The notes under the pieces are model-generated. The model was not told the origin of the DNA. It was given only the letters and a program-made list of their open reading frames with translations, and did not search any database. Of a stretch of DNA of 64,000 bases, positions 34,013-47,700 are shown in pieces. The position numbers and the translations under genes are program-made. The stretch is from positions 62,001 through 126,000 of the forward strand of contig JAANDG010000174.1 in NCBI GenBank assembly GCA_036852015.1. The letters are read 5' to 3'. Origin of the DNA: Pelodera strongyloides. Lineage: Eukaryota; Nematoda; Chromadorea; Rhabditida; Rhabditidae. The stretch's first letter is position 1; the number at the start of each line of letters is the position of its first letter.

Positions 34013-37000
34013 CAGAATCGCTGCTTCTGCTTCCATCATTTCCGTGTTGGTATGCTCCCTTCCAAACAATACTAAAACCGGCTGGTCCTCAACCTCCAGG
34101 TAATTAGTAATTAGAACCATAGAAGGTTTCCAATGCGTCTTTTTCTTCCGAGAACTCTAAGATGAGCATGCTGAAATGAGTACATTAAAAGAAAGCAATC
34201 TACTATTACATAAACAAGTAAGGAAAATCGTGTCTGTCCACTTTGCGCCGTGCCCGTTCCTTAACAACTAAGAAAGTGTGCAGAATGGGACCGGACTCAA
34301 TGTACCAGAATGGTGGCACAATAGATTGATCAAGATTTACATTACGGAAAATCGATCGATAACTAATTAAAATCGATAATTCAAACTTAATGCTTGGGGA
34401 CACCTAAAAATCAAAGCCCGCGCCGGCCCTCAATAACCATCCCACCACCTTCCCCGTGATAAACTACCAGCGAGAAGTATCATTAGTTTCCCTGTATACA
34501 GCTTAAAACATGGCAACTTTGTTGAACTTTGGGAAAAGGGAAAATTATCGATCGAGTTCGACGAGAGAGAAAGGGCGAACAGAGCGCGAAAGAGTGCGCT
34601 TTTTGGAGAGATTCAGAGACAGAGAGGAGAAAGAGAGAGCCGAGAGAAAAAATGGACATAATTTCAAAATTAAGCTTAAGCTCCAATTACTTTTAACATT
34701 TAGCATAATCGTATCTAAGTCGAAGTTGCCACGTGGAGAGCCATAGAAAAACTCCACGGCAAAGTCGAATTTTGAAGTTCGCGTGTGTTGGAAGAAAATG
34801 AACAAACGCAGTAGTCAGTAACATACTGACTTATAATTATCGTTTTCATAGCGTCTTAATTTCTTCTTCTCGCGTGCCTCCGTAGCAAGACGCTGTGAGA
34901 CCATCTTCACCCTTCAAGCAGATTCTAATTTAAAATGTTAATGACGCAAGAGTTGTACAGTATAACATCCGGGTCGTAATGTTAATGGTAAGTTGGTAAA
35001 GTATACCTTCCCAGAAGATTACGCATACTTACAAACACGAAACTGGGGGGACAGAGCAAATAAGCGAATAAATATACCTAACAATACTAAAAACCTAATC
35101 GTAAAATCATAATGATCATCATATAAAAATTCTTTCACACGGGCAAAGTTTCAGTGACAGGAGGGAATTCACGAAACCAAGTATCCTAGCTCGACCACAG
35201 TATGTCCGGCTTCATAAGTGCGCCGTTTCGGTGCACCGCTTCTGCGGATGTGAGGATTCGGTTGATAACCCGGAACTCTTTATATTTTAACGCCACGACA
35301 GAAAAATAAACAATAAATACCTCTTGGGCTCATACATGATTCCTGTTGCAACTATACGTTGCAACTCCAGTGGTAAAACTGTGGTCGATCAGATCTTTAG
35401 TGTACATCTTGGCCACCTCCTCGGCGGTGTATTCCTTGCCTGCAAAAGGTACAAAGGTAAGGGTACGTAACAAACCGCAGAGAGAGTTCAACTATACGTG
35501 GTTACCGCACCGCACCGGAGCGACAAGGACTTATCTCTTGGTTTCAATTAATTCGCTACCGGGGCTAGAACTAATTACGTAGGACAGGTCTGCCAGCTTC
35601 ACTGAACAATTTGAAAGCATAAAGCATACACGCAATCCTCACAGGGGATAGTGAGGCATAATTGTGATGTTGCGATATCTCATTTTGCAGAGTCAGCAGT
35701 TAACCATTTTATACCAAACGATGACCAAAAGCTAACCACCCAAACCCATACCGTCAACCTTGGCGGGAGATTCAAACATGAGCTCGCAGAAGAGGTACAT
35801 CCAGACACGGTCCTCCAGCGACAGACTGCCAGAGTCGAGAAGAAGGAACAACTGGAGAAAAGAGTTATAGAGAAAAGAGGGTCAATCGGCTACAGTACAC
35901 CGCACAATCATAATCACTGCCCCATAACCTCTACGCCTCTACCTCTTCCCCAGATATCTGAATCCGGAGTCATAAACAACTCTTGACATTCAATGCATGC
36001 ATGCCAATTCAAAGACAAGCTGGTTCACTTCTCATCTGCCAGACTACAGTGCCAAATAGAAATATTTTAAAAACATAGATAACTTCAGAGAACAGTCTTT
36101 CCAGATCATACAACTCTCTCTCTCTCTCTCTCTCTCTTAAAGCAGACAAAACGCGGAAGACTCTCACTGACAAACTTGGAGTTGACATTGTGCACCGTAG
36201 CCGGGAACTTGAAGTGGTTGAGGAAGGGAGTGCTGGATCCGTTCACGTTGGCCTCAGTGGTGACGGGGAATCGGTCAAACGACTCCAGATTACGCACGAT
36301 CAGCTCACGAGGTGGCTTTTGGGCCTGATAAGGAATAAAATTAATAAGATAAAACGATGTTCAGTCATAAGGGACCCGTAAAGACAAAGCTTCATCAGAA
36401 ATTGCGAAACACGACATGAAGCGGAGCGGTATCTGAAACCCACATCACACAAGCGGTTTCTGAGTTTTACTCCATAATCGTATTGATCTATTCTATGCTC
36501 CTAATATTACACTATTCTCGTGCATAGGCTAATCAGACCAACCCGAATTACGCTCGAGATCATGTTAACCAAAAGAAATAATCAATTTATTTTCACCCTT
36601 GAATAAAGGTGCACGCTCTTGAAGAGCAAAAGAATTTACCAATGAGTTAATAAACATGTTCTACTCACCGTGTTCACCTGGATGGCCTGTTGCAGCTCTT
36701 CGGCCTTCTTCAGAAGACCCTCCTCTTCCAGCTTCTTGCGTTGAGCGTCGAGGCGTGCTTTCTCTGCCTTGCTGTTCTGAAAATGACCAGCCCGAATGCT
36801 ATACTGGGTGGTTCCCAAGTCCCAACCATTCCTCTTGTACCTCGTCAAAGGACGAGAATCGAGAATAGGTGAAAAAACTCGTTTTTAGTAGGCGGAAAGT
36901 TTCCAGCACTTCTGAGTCCACTAACTATACTCTTCAAACAAATAAACTGGTAAGAAAAGAAAAGCAATAAGTGGTATGGTTCCCTCATCGGGAACTCAAA

Positions 37001-37085
37001 TCACCGTAACCGAGGGATTGGTGAGATACTTCTTGAGGAGTCCCGACCAGAACAAAGCTGGTTCAGCCTTGAGGCGACGCGACAC
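34013..37085 (-). CDS. C-terminal part of an M16-family metallopeptidase homologue (C05D11.1/Sdd3-like)
   Basis: M16 peptidases are two-lobed zinc enzymes; the catalytic HXXEH site is in the N-terminal half. Exons in gene order 37005-37085, 36669-36776, 36172-36324, 35759-35851, 35336-35434, 34831-34904 have good splice sites; the first five join in phase 0. Peptide cues: ALFWSGLLKKYLTNPSVT, then ARLDAQRKKLEEEGLLKKAE and ELQQAIQ, then FPATVHNVNSKF, then LEDRVWMYLFCELMFESPAK, then YTAEEVAKMYTKDLIDHSF, in the order expected of the C-terminal half of this subfamily. A further open stretch at 34013-34101 (donor GTAAGT) is tentative. No N-terminal zinc-binding exons were found to the right, where repeats dominate. 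It may be a decayed gene, or the 5' exons may lie in unrecognised sequence. Confidence 0.55.
36112..36138. repeat. CT dinucleotide microsatellite
   Basis: About 13 uninterrupted CT units, in the intron just downstream of the M16-like exon 36172-36324. Confidence 0.95.
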
Positions 37086-37888
37086 CTAAGATGTATGTTA
37101 TGTTGCATACTATCTTATGTTTATTCGTCTGTTACAATAAAGAGATAAAAAGATAAGTTAGCAAAATGCATAACGTGTGAACATACAGGCAGTTGATTAG
37201 AGTTGTATTGCGTCATACAGTGAGAGATAAAATTTAAAGCCAAAAAACATAAGGGTACTATGATCTGGCGCCCATAGGGAGAAATGACCTAGCATTCGAT
37301 GGGAGAATTCTCCTATAGTAGTGTACGTGAGTACATTTGGATACAACTGCAAATGATCTGGGAACTTAATCATGGCCCGAGCCCGAGACCCGTGAAAAAC
37401 TGGGTGTTTGAGAGAATGAGAGAATAAGAGAATACAAAAAAAAATCAAATGTTTCACACATAAGACATAACAGAAGACTGTCATGACGTCACTAGTAGTA
37501 ATTTTTATAAATCGAAAAAGTGAACAATTCTTTATGTATACGTACTGTAGTCAAGCTCGACAAAATGCAGAATCTGCAAAACTAAACCGACTGATCCCTC
37601 TAAAAATCAATATGCTAAAAATCCAGCATTTTCTATTTTTAAGCAATATAACGTTCAGACAAGCAGAACCAAAAAATTGCGGACACCTGTTTCGGTCGCA
37701 GACCATAGTAGAAAATTTCAAACGCTTTCTAGGTTGTACTTCAGTTCAGTCTCATGTTTTAGTAATAATACCTTGTTCCAACGATTGACGTAATATGTTG
37801 GGCTACAGTTCACACAGCTCGTCGATTTTATGTACGTGAAAAAAAACTACTTATGAACTTATGAGTTCTTATACGTATAATAACACAT

Positions 37889-38055
37889 TAAAGCGAAATG
37901 CTAGCCTCTTTGCAAAATTTGCATATGATAAGCAAATCCTATGTATCCTATGCTAATTTTGTACGATTGCCAGAAGAGATCGTACAAAATTAGCATAGGA
38001 TACATAGGATTTGCTTATCATATGCAAATTTTCCAAAGGGGCTAGCATTTCGGTT
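37889..38055. repeat. Near-perfect palindromic MITE, TTAAAGCGAAATGCTAGCC ends
   Basis: Two arms of about 75 bp, nearly identical as inverted copies, around a short centre (GATTGCCAGAAGAGATC). The terminal TTAAAGCGAAATGC is close to the ends of the 2713 and 4311 elements, implying a shared mobilising transposase. Confidence 0.9.
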
Positions 38056-38085
38056 TTGTGTGATGGGAGACCCAACGAACGACCG

Positions 38086-38400
38086 CATCCCTAATGACGG
38101 TTTGACGGGAAAAAGCGTAATTTGGCGGGAACGGAAATTAGCCGGGCGTGTCCAAATTTTGCGCGTTTGCTGCGATTACAAAAACGCACGATATGTGAAT
38201 GGGGTTTGCAAGTATGCAACAATTCCTTGCAAGTATGTACACGAAGTACCGTAGTTTGGAACTAAGTATGAATAATAAAATCGTTATCGTTAATAATAAT
38301 GAGTAATAAAATCGTTCCAAGACTCATTTTTTCGAAGACAAATTTTTCGGTATACTTGCGCGAAGAATCATGTCATGTATTCTAATTGCGATGTCTAACT
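38086..38400. repeat. Dispersed repeat, copy 2, interrupted by ~175 bp
   Basis: Same element as 33424-33561, broken after AAAAACGCACGA by sequence with GGGTTTGCAAGTATGC at one end and GGTATACTTGCGCG near the other, related to the next MITE at 38414. Confidence 0.8.
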
Positions 38401-38413
38401 GTAAGCTTGCGTT

Positions 38414-38675
38414 ATGGGGTTTGCAAGTATGCCAAAAACCGCGAGTTTTCCTTGCAAGTATCAATTCGCAAAATCGTGTGCTTTTTACACAAATTTACCG
38501 TAACTTTGACACGTCCGCATTATAGAAAATCCGCCAACAAAGCAAATCATTTGTCGGACAAATGGTCCCGTGGCGATCGGTCCTAAAAACTGCCTGTAGA
38601 TATGTTCGTGTAGTGCCAAGATACGGTAAATTTTTCGATACTTGCAAGGAAAATCGGGCATACTTGCAAACCCCA
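38414..38675. repeat. Palindromic MITE, TGGGGTTTGCAAGTATGCC ends
   Basis: Left end TGGGGTTTGCAAGTATGCC and right end GGGCATACTTGCAAACCCCA are inverted copies; internal TTTTCCTTGCAAGTAT is also mirrored. Placed 14 bp after the preceding repeat. Confidence 0.85.
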
Positions 38676-38699
38676 TTAGGAATCGGTTTTATATTAGTG

Positions 38700-40375
38700 A
38701 AAAAAATGAAAGTGAAGTTGATTGAGCCAAATTCTTAGGCCCAAATATTGAACCAAACATTTATATACAACATGTGTTGATTCGTGTTTTGTGTTTCGAT
38801 GTTTTGTGTGTCCATGTAAAATTCGGAATTAGATTCCACCAAATTCCAGCATACTACCCATCAGCAGACACAATTTTTTTTAAATATATAGAAAATTTTT
38901 TTAAAATAAATACGACCAAAAAAATACTTATCGGAATGAAATACATTATTCTCTTTCATGAGTAATAAATTTCCGAGATGGAATAAGGTATATCCTAAAA
39001 TAACGCAAAGTGGTGTTTAGGTAACCACAGACGAAAGCTGGCGTGCAAGCGGCAACCCAACGGCGTGCAAAGTCCTTTGGCCTTTGGCAACGTGGTGGCG
39101 TACAAAAATGCCGAGGAATGAAAATAGCGCGCAACTTGCCCGCCGTTATCACGCCGCTTGCACGCCAAAAGCTGGAGGTGCTAGAAACATGTGGAACTGA
39201 AGTCGAACATAAACCAGTGACAAGTCACCGAGTGACTCCCACTCAGGTCATAGCGGACAATTGTAACTGCGGTTAATTGCCTAATTGCCTGAGGCAGGCA
39301 CTGTACCACAGCATAATTAACTAAGAAAACTACAACATGTAGACTACAAAGTCACGGTATTAAGATAGCACTATAGGAGAACTACTAAGTACCTTTTCTG
39401 CACGACTGGTGACATGAAGTGCAAGCGGCAACCCTACTTCTCCACGGCGTGTAAGCGGCAACGTTACTGCGGGAAACTTGCACGCCAGAACCCAACGGCG
39501 TGCCACTATTTTCTGCGGCGTAATTTTCACGTTGAACTAGGCCATCCGAGGTTATATCTGACATCGTTTGCAGAATACTGCAACGAGCAGTAGCACGAAA
39601 CCTGAGTATGAATCCAGGACTGTGTAACCATACAATAGTTGGGTAGTTGCTTACAATAAATATTGTTGCGATAGACCCAAGCTGACGTTACACGACAGAA
39701 AGGACGATCCCAGCTGAAGGACTGTCCCGTTGGACCTTTTTTCTTTTTAGTGTAAGGAATGTCTCCATGTAAAACACATGGAGTAAGGGGTCATTTATTC
39801 AGGGGTAACATATGTAGTGGGGGGGGGGGGTTGTATGTTGTAGTACTAACTATGTTGTTGTTTGGTTTGCCGGCTTTTCATTCTTACTTCGAATACAATA
39901 TTTTGGATTGTCCTTCTGCTATGATGAATGCATGCATTAAGGCTGCCGGCATGATAAAATTGTTCTATTAGGCGGAGCGAAGAACCTGCATCATCTAGGA
40001 GCGTTAAAGGGAATAACTGCGAGGCTACGCTATTTTCGCATCATTTGTGACGTACACCCTGTGGTGGTATAAACAAACAAACAAGTTAGGAGTAAGAACG
40101 ACACGCAATTATAAGGGAGAGAGCCTGTGTAGCGCTGCGAGAGCCGGTGTAGCGTTATTAACATGTAGAAGTTAAAAATACAACACAAATAACAAATACA
40201 GCAGATAATATAAAGTTAAACATATCAGAACAGAAAGAAGCTGACCTCTTGAATGTGTCTAGCGTCTAGCCTGTGAGTGTTTCTCTCCACTGTTTCTATT
40301 TTCGTACGCACACTTTTCATGCAGTTATTAAAGTTACTATAATCAATGACCAAGCCACAAACCTTTATCCGCGAA
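38700..40375. other. Intergenic stretch with decayed repeats
   Basis: No gene supported. Two blocks (about 39037-39170 and 39420-39545) share GTGCAAGCGGCAACCC, GGCGTGCAAG and similar words in both orientations, probably a broken TIR element. A run of ten Gs starts at about 39819. Confidence 0.4.
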
Positions 40376-42206
<1,831 letters not shown>

Positions 42207-42730
42207 ACTTTGCACTCATGGTAAGAAGCCTATGAAAGTATAACATTGATGATAAAAACTAAAGAAGATCATAAACAATACTCCTCTATAACTCTTTCCT
42301 CTCCCATGACGCCTACCAAGTAACTCTGAGACACATAGTTTTACGCACAGTTAGTTGGTATACATACAACCTGACACGCATACATCCGGGTTGTGTGGTC
42401 CTAAGAAACAGCGCTACGCAAAACAAAGCACTTGCAAATTGATGAAAAGAAAGTAATTGCAAATTTGGCAGGCTGCTAAGCGGTTGGGTGCTCTGTGGAG
42501 GCGGTACACCGGTTCACTGTTTTTTTGTGGGTCAGCCCATTCATACATACGGTGTCCAAGTTTCACACAAAGGCGTCATCAACTGGTCACCAACCAGTCC
42601 AAATGTTTTCATTTGTGAAAACCACTTGGCGACAGACCCAGTGACTGTTTGTCACGCCAATTATTCCGCTTTCCTACGTAGCTTGGTAAGTTTCATACAA
42701 AGTATATATATATGCGTTTCTTTTGTTCAG

Positions 42731-42828
42731 GTCGTAGCCGACCACGAGATGATGATTCTCCAATCGTTGACCTTTTGGACAGACGAAGCCAAGGCAGTCC
42801 AGTGTCAATGAGGCTTCGAAAACCACAG
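42731..42828 (+). other. Candidate plus-strand exon ending in a stop
   Basis: Follows a good acceptor (TTTTGTTCAG) and reads DDDSPIVDLLDRRSQGSPVS then a stop at 42828; a donor-like GTAAGT lies 42 bp upstream at 42690. No family recognised and no further exons joined. Confidence 0.25.
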
Positions 42829-43289
42829 GAAAACTAGCGCTTGTGAGTTTTTGAGGTCTTCGTGCGTTCTTTAGTAATATAGTATGGCCACATATAAGTG
42901 TTATCGTAGATCGTGTGCCGCTCTTCTTGCCAACAAACACCTGGAAACTTGAGAGAGAGATTGGGGACCTCAAACTTGGCTGTTTTTCGACGGGCGTCAA
43001 AGGTATGACCGTAGTCGGACATAGCGTGCAGTCGAGCAGAGTGCCAGATTATCTAGTGTGTATTCAGTGCATGCGAAAGGAGGCGGGACTTATTGTCCTT
43101 CGACCGATTGCGTCGGTCGTGTGTTCCCGCCCGAATCGTTTGAAACTATTTTTAGTTCTTTTTGCTTGGCGTTTAGTTAGTTTCTGTAGTTTTATGTGAA
43201 AATCACTTCATATTTACGGTAAATTTGAAGTAACAAGCGTCGCAATTCACAAAGAACAATGCTGCAATGTAATTATGTGAATACCACTT

Positions 43290-43450
43290 TATTCAGACAT
43301 ACAATCATCACACATTGACTTAAGCATGTAGAATCCAGGGTCCCGTTTGCTCTCGAAGTCGGGGATCTTCATTTTTAGCTCCAATCCAAGGCGGTGTCTC
43401 TTAGCCGATGTGTCCCATAGAGTGAAGTAGACGATAGAAGACGGCACAGA
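43290..43450 (-). other. Candidate last exon of a minus-strand gene with polyA signal
   Basis: The frame reads VYFTLWDTSAKRHRLGLELK … FYMLKSMCDDCMSE then TAA, and the stop overlaps AATAAAG, a consensus polyA signal. No upstream exon could be joined before the SET1 start at 43.96 kb. Confidence 0.3.
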
Positions 43451-43963
43451 AGATAATATTATGAAAAGAGAGGCGGGGCTGCGGACTAACACTCAAACAT
43501 TCAGGTCTCATTGAACATTCCTACCACTGTTAGGACAGTAAGGGCGAGCATAAAGACTGGCGTAAGACCTGGTAAAGTTGATTTTGAAAGGTCCCGGTCT
43601 TCCAGTCTTCCACCAATTTGAAGACCGGTGCACTAGACACTAGCGCGCGAACATTGTGAGCTGGTGCCCCTGTTGTAAAAGTTTTCTCGATAGGAATTAC
43701 TTTTCAAATGGACCAATTAGTATTGTAAAGGCCTCTGGTTATCTCAATTCCCTGTTCTTCTAAATTGCAACCGCTACCCGAAACTGATGAAATCCGTTTT
43801 TATGCTCATTGTCAGTGATTTGCGAATCTGTGTAATTTTGCGTCTTAACTAACTCCGTACATATTTTTTTCAAAAAATTAATTGTGTGCCCCAATCAATT
43901 GATTTTGTAATTCGTCTTGTGGATTTTCTAGTTTGTTAGTCAAGTAATAACTCCTATTTGCAG

Positions 43964-44566
43964 ACTGAGTGGATGGCCAGTCATGGCGAGGAGCGAGGGA
44001 AGCCTCCTTTGGACCGACACCACCATTCGTCTCGTCCCTCTACGTCTTCCCAGCATAGACCACATCACAGTTCGAAGGAAAAGTTCTCGAGAGGTTAACA
44101 CAATAATCAAGTCATAGCATAAACTCGTTGGCCAATTACCGGCGAAATCACCTTCCATATTTGCATATTGCATAAGTTTGCAGCTCTAACAACAATACCG
44201 CATACCGCCGTCGCGATTAGAATAAGAGCATGTCGTGTAGGCAGAAACGTATCATAAATAGGCAGAACTTCGGTAATCAACATGTGCCAAGCATTCCGCT
44301 TTATACTGTGGCACGTCGGCTGATTATTATAATTTGTAAAATATTGCAATAAAAAAATATTCCCCATAATCCACATGGTATTTGTGCGAAATTTATCAGT
44401 TCTATTCGATTGCTTTATGTTTAAATGCTTTCAGTAATTGACAACTTCTATAAATTGGTGGAAGACCGGGATCTCTCAAAAGATAAGCGTCATGTTTGGA
44501 GATCGCTCGGGAAAGTGTGCAGCAGCTCGGACCGTGCGCTTCACGAAAAGGTACACCATTTGATAT

Positions 44567-44609
<43 letters not shown>

Positions 44610-44682
44610 GGGGTTGGGGGGGGGGGGGGGGGGGGGGGAGGGGGGTTGGGCAGTGGGGGGGGGGGGGGGGGTGGGGGGGGGT

Positions 44683-44720
<38 letters not shown>

Positions 44721-47700
44721 GGGGGGGGTGGGGGGGGGGGGGGGGGGGGGGGGGGGACGTATTTGGTTCTCTTACGCAGTTTCAGTTTTGTAGTCGTGAT
44801 TCAACTATTCTATATAAGGATAATGTATACTTCTAATTTAACTTATCGTTCTAAACATTTATGTTTCAGTACGACTGGAAGCCCTCTGATGGCAACCATG
44901 ATAGGCGACAACGTCGGTTACACAAGGAAGCACCTGAACTGATTATCCCGCTCCTAAGGGTTGGCACTTTTATATGCTCTGTTTCTTATAGCTTATTTGT
45001 GAGTTCCATTTTTCAAGTGTGAATGTCTGAGAAACTAGAAACTAGCAAAAGTTGTAAATTACACCGTTGCAGTCTCTGTGTGCATTTTATTCTCGCATTT
45101 TGCGTCGAGAAGGAAACAAATATAAATAATTCATTAATAAATGTAAATATAGATCGACAACAACACTACTGGAACCCCGCCACGGCGAGAAGTTGCGATT
45201 TTCGGCCTAAACGACAATGTTAATGTGGAATTCCTAACTAGAATGGCGTCGTAAGTCTTGTTGATCGTTTGTCACTTCATTGTATTGTGCTGAGTACTTT
45301 GAACTGAAGTGAATATTATCATTGTTTTTTTGGGATGGGTGCACTTTTTTGCCTTCGTCCTTGGTCCTTAGGTCGTCTAAGAAAAGAAATATTGGTTGCT
45401 TTGTCTTTGTAATTGCGAAGAAGCACCGTGCGAATGGTGTAGGATCAGTCCTATTAATATTTGTACAAAGTGAGAATATTTGTATGTAAGCGTGTTTTTC
45501 GATTCATTGTTAAAAGTGTTTCACCTTTGCTACGAAACAAACTATGAACATGAAATCATGCGTAATTGTAATCCTTACAGCAAATCGGGCGACCTATTGG
45601 ATGTGACAATCTATTCCCATCCTATAACAAGCAAACATTTGGGTTTAGGACTCATTGTGTTCAGGTCAGATGTTTTAACAGTTTGAATAAGCGCAACCAC
45701 CTATGGTATTGGCATGTTCTTGATCCTGAGGCCGTATTCACCAACACACAGGGAGCCCTTCCTGGCCTCCTCAGGAGGTTAAAGAGTGCGAGAGCAGAAG
45801 ACATCACAGCGCTCGTCAGCCTAGGGAGGGGGGAGGGCTCCCTGTTTGTTGGTGAATACGGCCCCTATGTGGAGGTACGGTGGAACGAATGCAACGTTTA
45901 GTTATTAAAGGGTCAGGCCCATTTCAAATGACCCCTATTTTTGATGATTCCATCTGATTCTTCATGATATATATTGTAGGATACGATGTTTTTCTAATTT
46001 TCAAGCGCAAAATTCACGCAGTATTCGGCTATTTACCATTGCCAGTCATACCCAACTATTTATCGCAGTTGTCACGCCCCTTCGCGCTAATTGGGCAATA
46101 TGCCCTATTGGGCGTGGCAATTGCGATATTGGCCAATCAGCGCGAAGGGGCGTGTAAACTGCGATAAATAGTTGGGTATGACTGCCCACGGTAAATTGCC
46201 GAATAGTGTGTGAATTTTGCGCTTGAAAATTAGAAAAAAATTCAGCCTACTATATTTGAAACGGAGAATCCGATGGAGTCATCAAAAATAGGGGTCATTT
46301 GAAATGGGCCTGACCCTTTAAACGAAACTTGAAAATTAACTGAAGACTGAAGATGAGGAAATAACTACCTCCTACCGTAAATATGAGCAGAATGTAGCGA
46401 CACGACAGCGATGTTCGCTATGTCTTATATGTGGATATGTATTTTTGAGGTTGTGCAGTCCCGTCCCTAAATACACTGGCTGAAGTTCGCGTCAGAATTT
46501 ACCATCGTGGGCGTGAAGCTTTTTTTCTCAGTATTAATATATAGATTGCAGAAGTTCTGCTTGTGCTCCCAAGTTCTGTGCCGAATACAATGAAAAGACA
46601 GTGATGGGTTACGAAGTGAAGTGCTGCCTGGATCCTTGGGGTCTGTTCTTAATATAAATATAACTTTTATTTATTGTTTGTTCAAATTCAACTCTATTAA
46701 TCTTTTTTATTTTTTCAAAGATAATGACTTGTTCCGCAAAGCAAAGGTCCGAGCTGTAGACGACGAGTTCTGTGTGTTATGCTGTATTAGTTAGCGTATT
46801 TCGTAGCCAGCAGCTTTTCTATTCTTGGAGCACTCGACTCTTGTTGCGGTTGCTTCATTGCCGTGTTCTATTTTATATAGGTTGTATTTATTGAGTCCAC
46901 TATTTCAGCTGCGTTAGTTTCTTGTGAATACGAATCGATCACGAGAATGGCATGTCCAATTCCCAAACACTTGAAAGATATCGACGAGAACAAATTAACG
47001 AGAATGCGGGAGCTGATATGCACGGAGAAATTTGGCAGAGGTATTGCATTTTTATGCTTGTGTTTGTTTGTTGTTTGTTTATTGTTTGTTTATTGTAATT
47101 GACTGCAATAAGAAAGTTACGCTATGGGGTAGATACGAGGACAGTGGAAGCCTAATCCAGTTTCAATGTTTTTTTTTTCATATTGTTTTATTTTTCTCAA
47201 TTTCTTGTTCTAACAACTCTTCTGTGCTTAGTGCGAGATGTTCGGGCTCATTCTCCAATGGATATATCCGAAGCAGTGGAGCCGAGCACTCCGCCCGAGT
47301 TCGGGGACGATCATCATGAGTATGATCCGGCAGATGTCTCCCCTTTGGTCCCCCTCCCCATTACTACCCGCATACGTGGTCCTTCTACCCCGCCACCTTG
47401 TCCAGATGACCACGTGCCAGTTGTTCTTCCGGAAATGAATGGTTAGTTTGACTTTTTTCATTCAAGGGAAAAACTCCGGTATGCTTGGTTGTGATTACTT
47501 CATTGTTAATGTGGGTTAGCTTATCTATTGAGTAGCCTTTCGAAACTTTGATTTCTTGGCCACATCTACATTAGGTTTCCCTATTTCATGGAGTTTTGTT
47601 TTTAGTCGACATGGCTAATGTTGGAGCCGGATCTTCTCATGTGTCTCCGCTCCCACCGCACATGGGTGTCCCGTACCCACAGAACATTGGGTACGGTATC

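Noticed and set aside
44425..44942. Two overlapping frames with long poly-glycine
   Set aside because: Produced by the intronic poly-G tract; only 44435-44550 and 44870-44959 fit as SET1 exons.
46720..46800. Possible extra SET1 exon after TTTTTTCAAAG
   Set aside because: The required phase gives an immediate stop (AGA TAA); the exon at 46946-47040 fits the phase instead.
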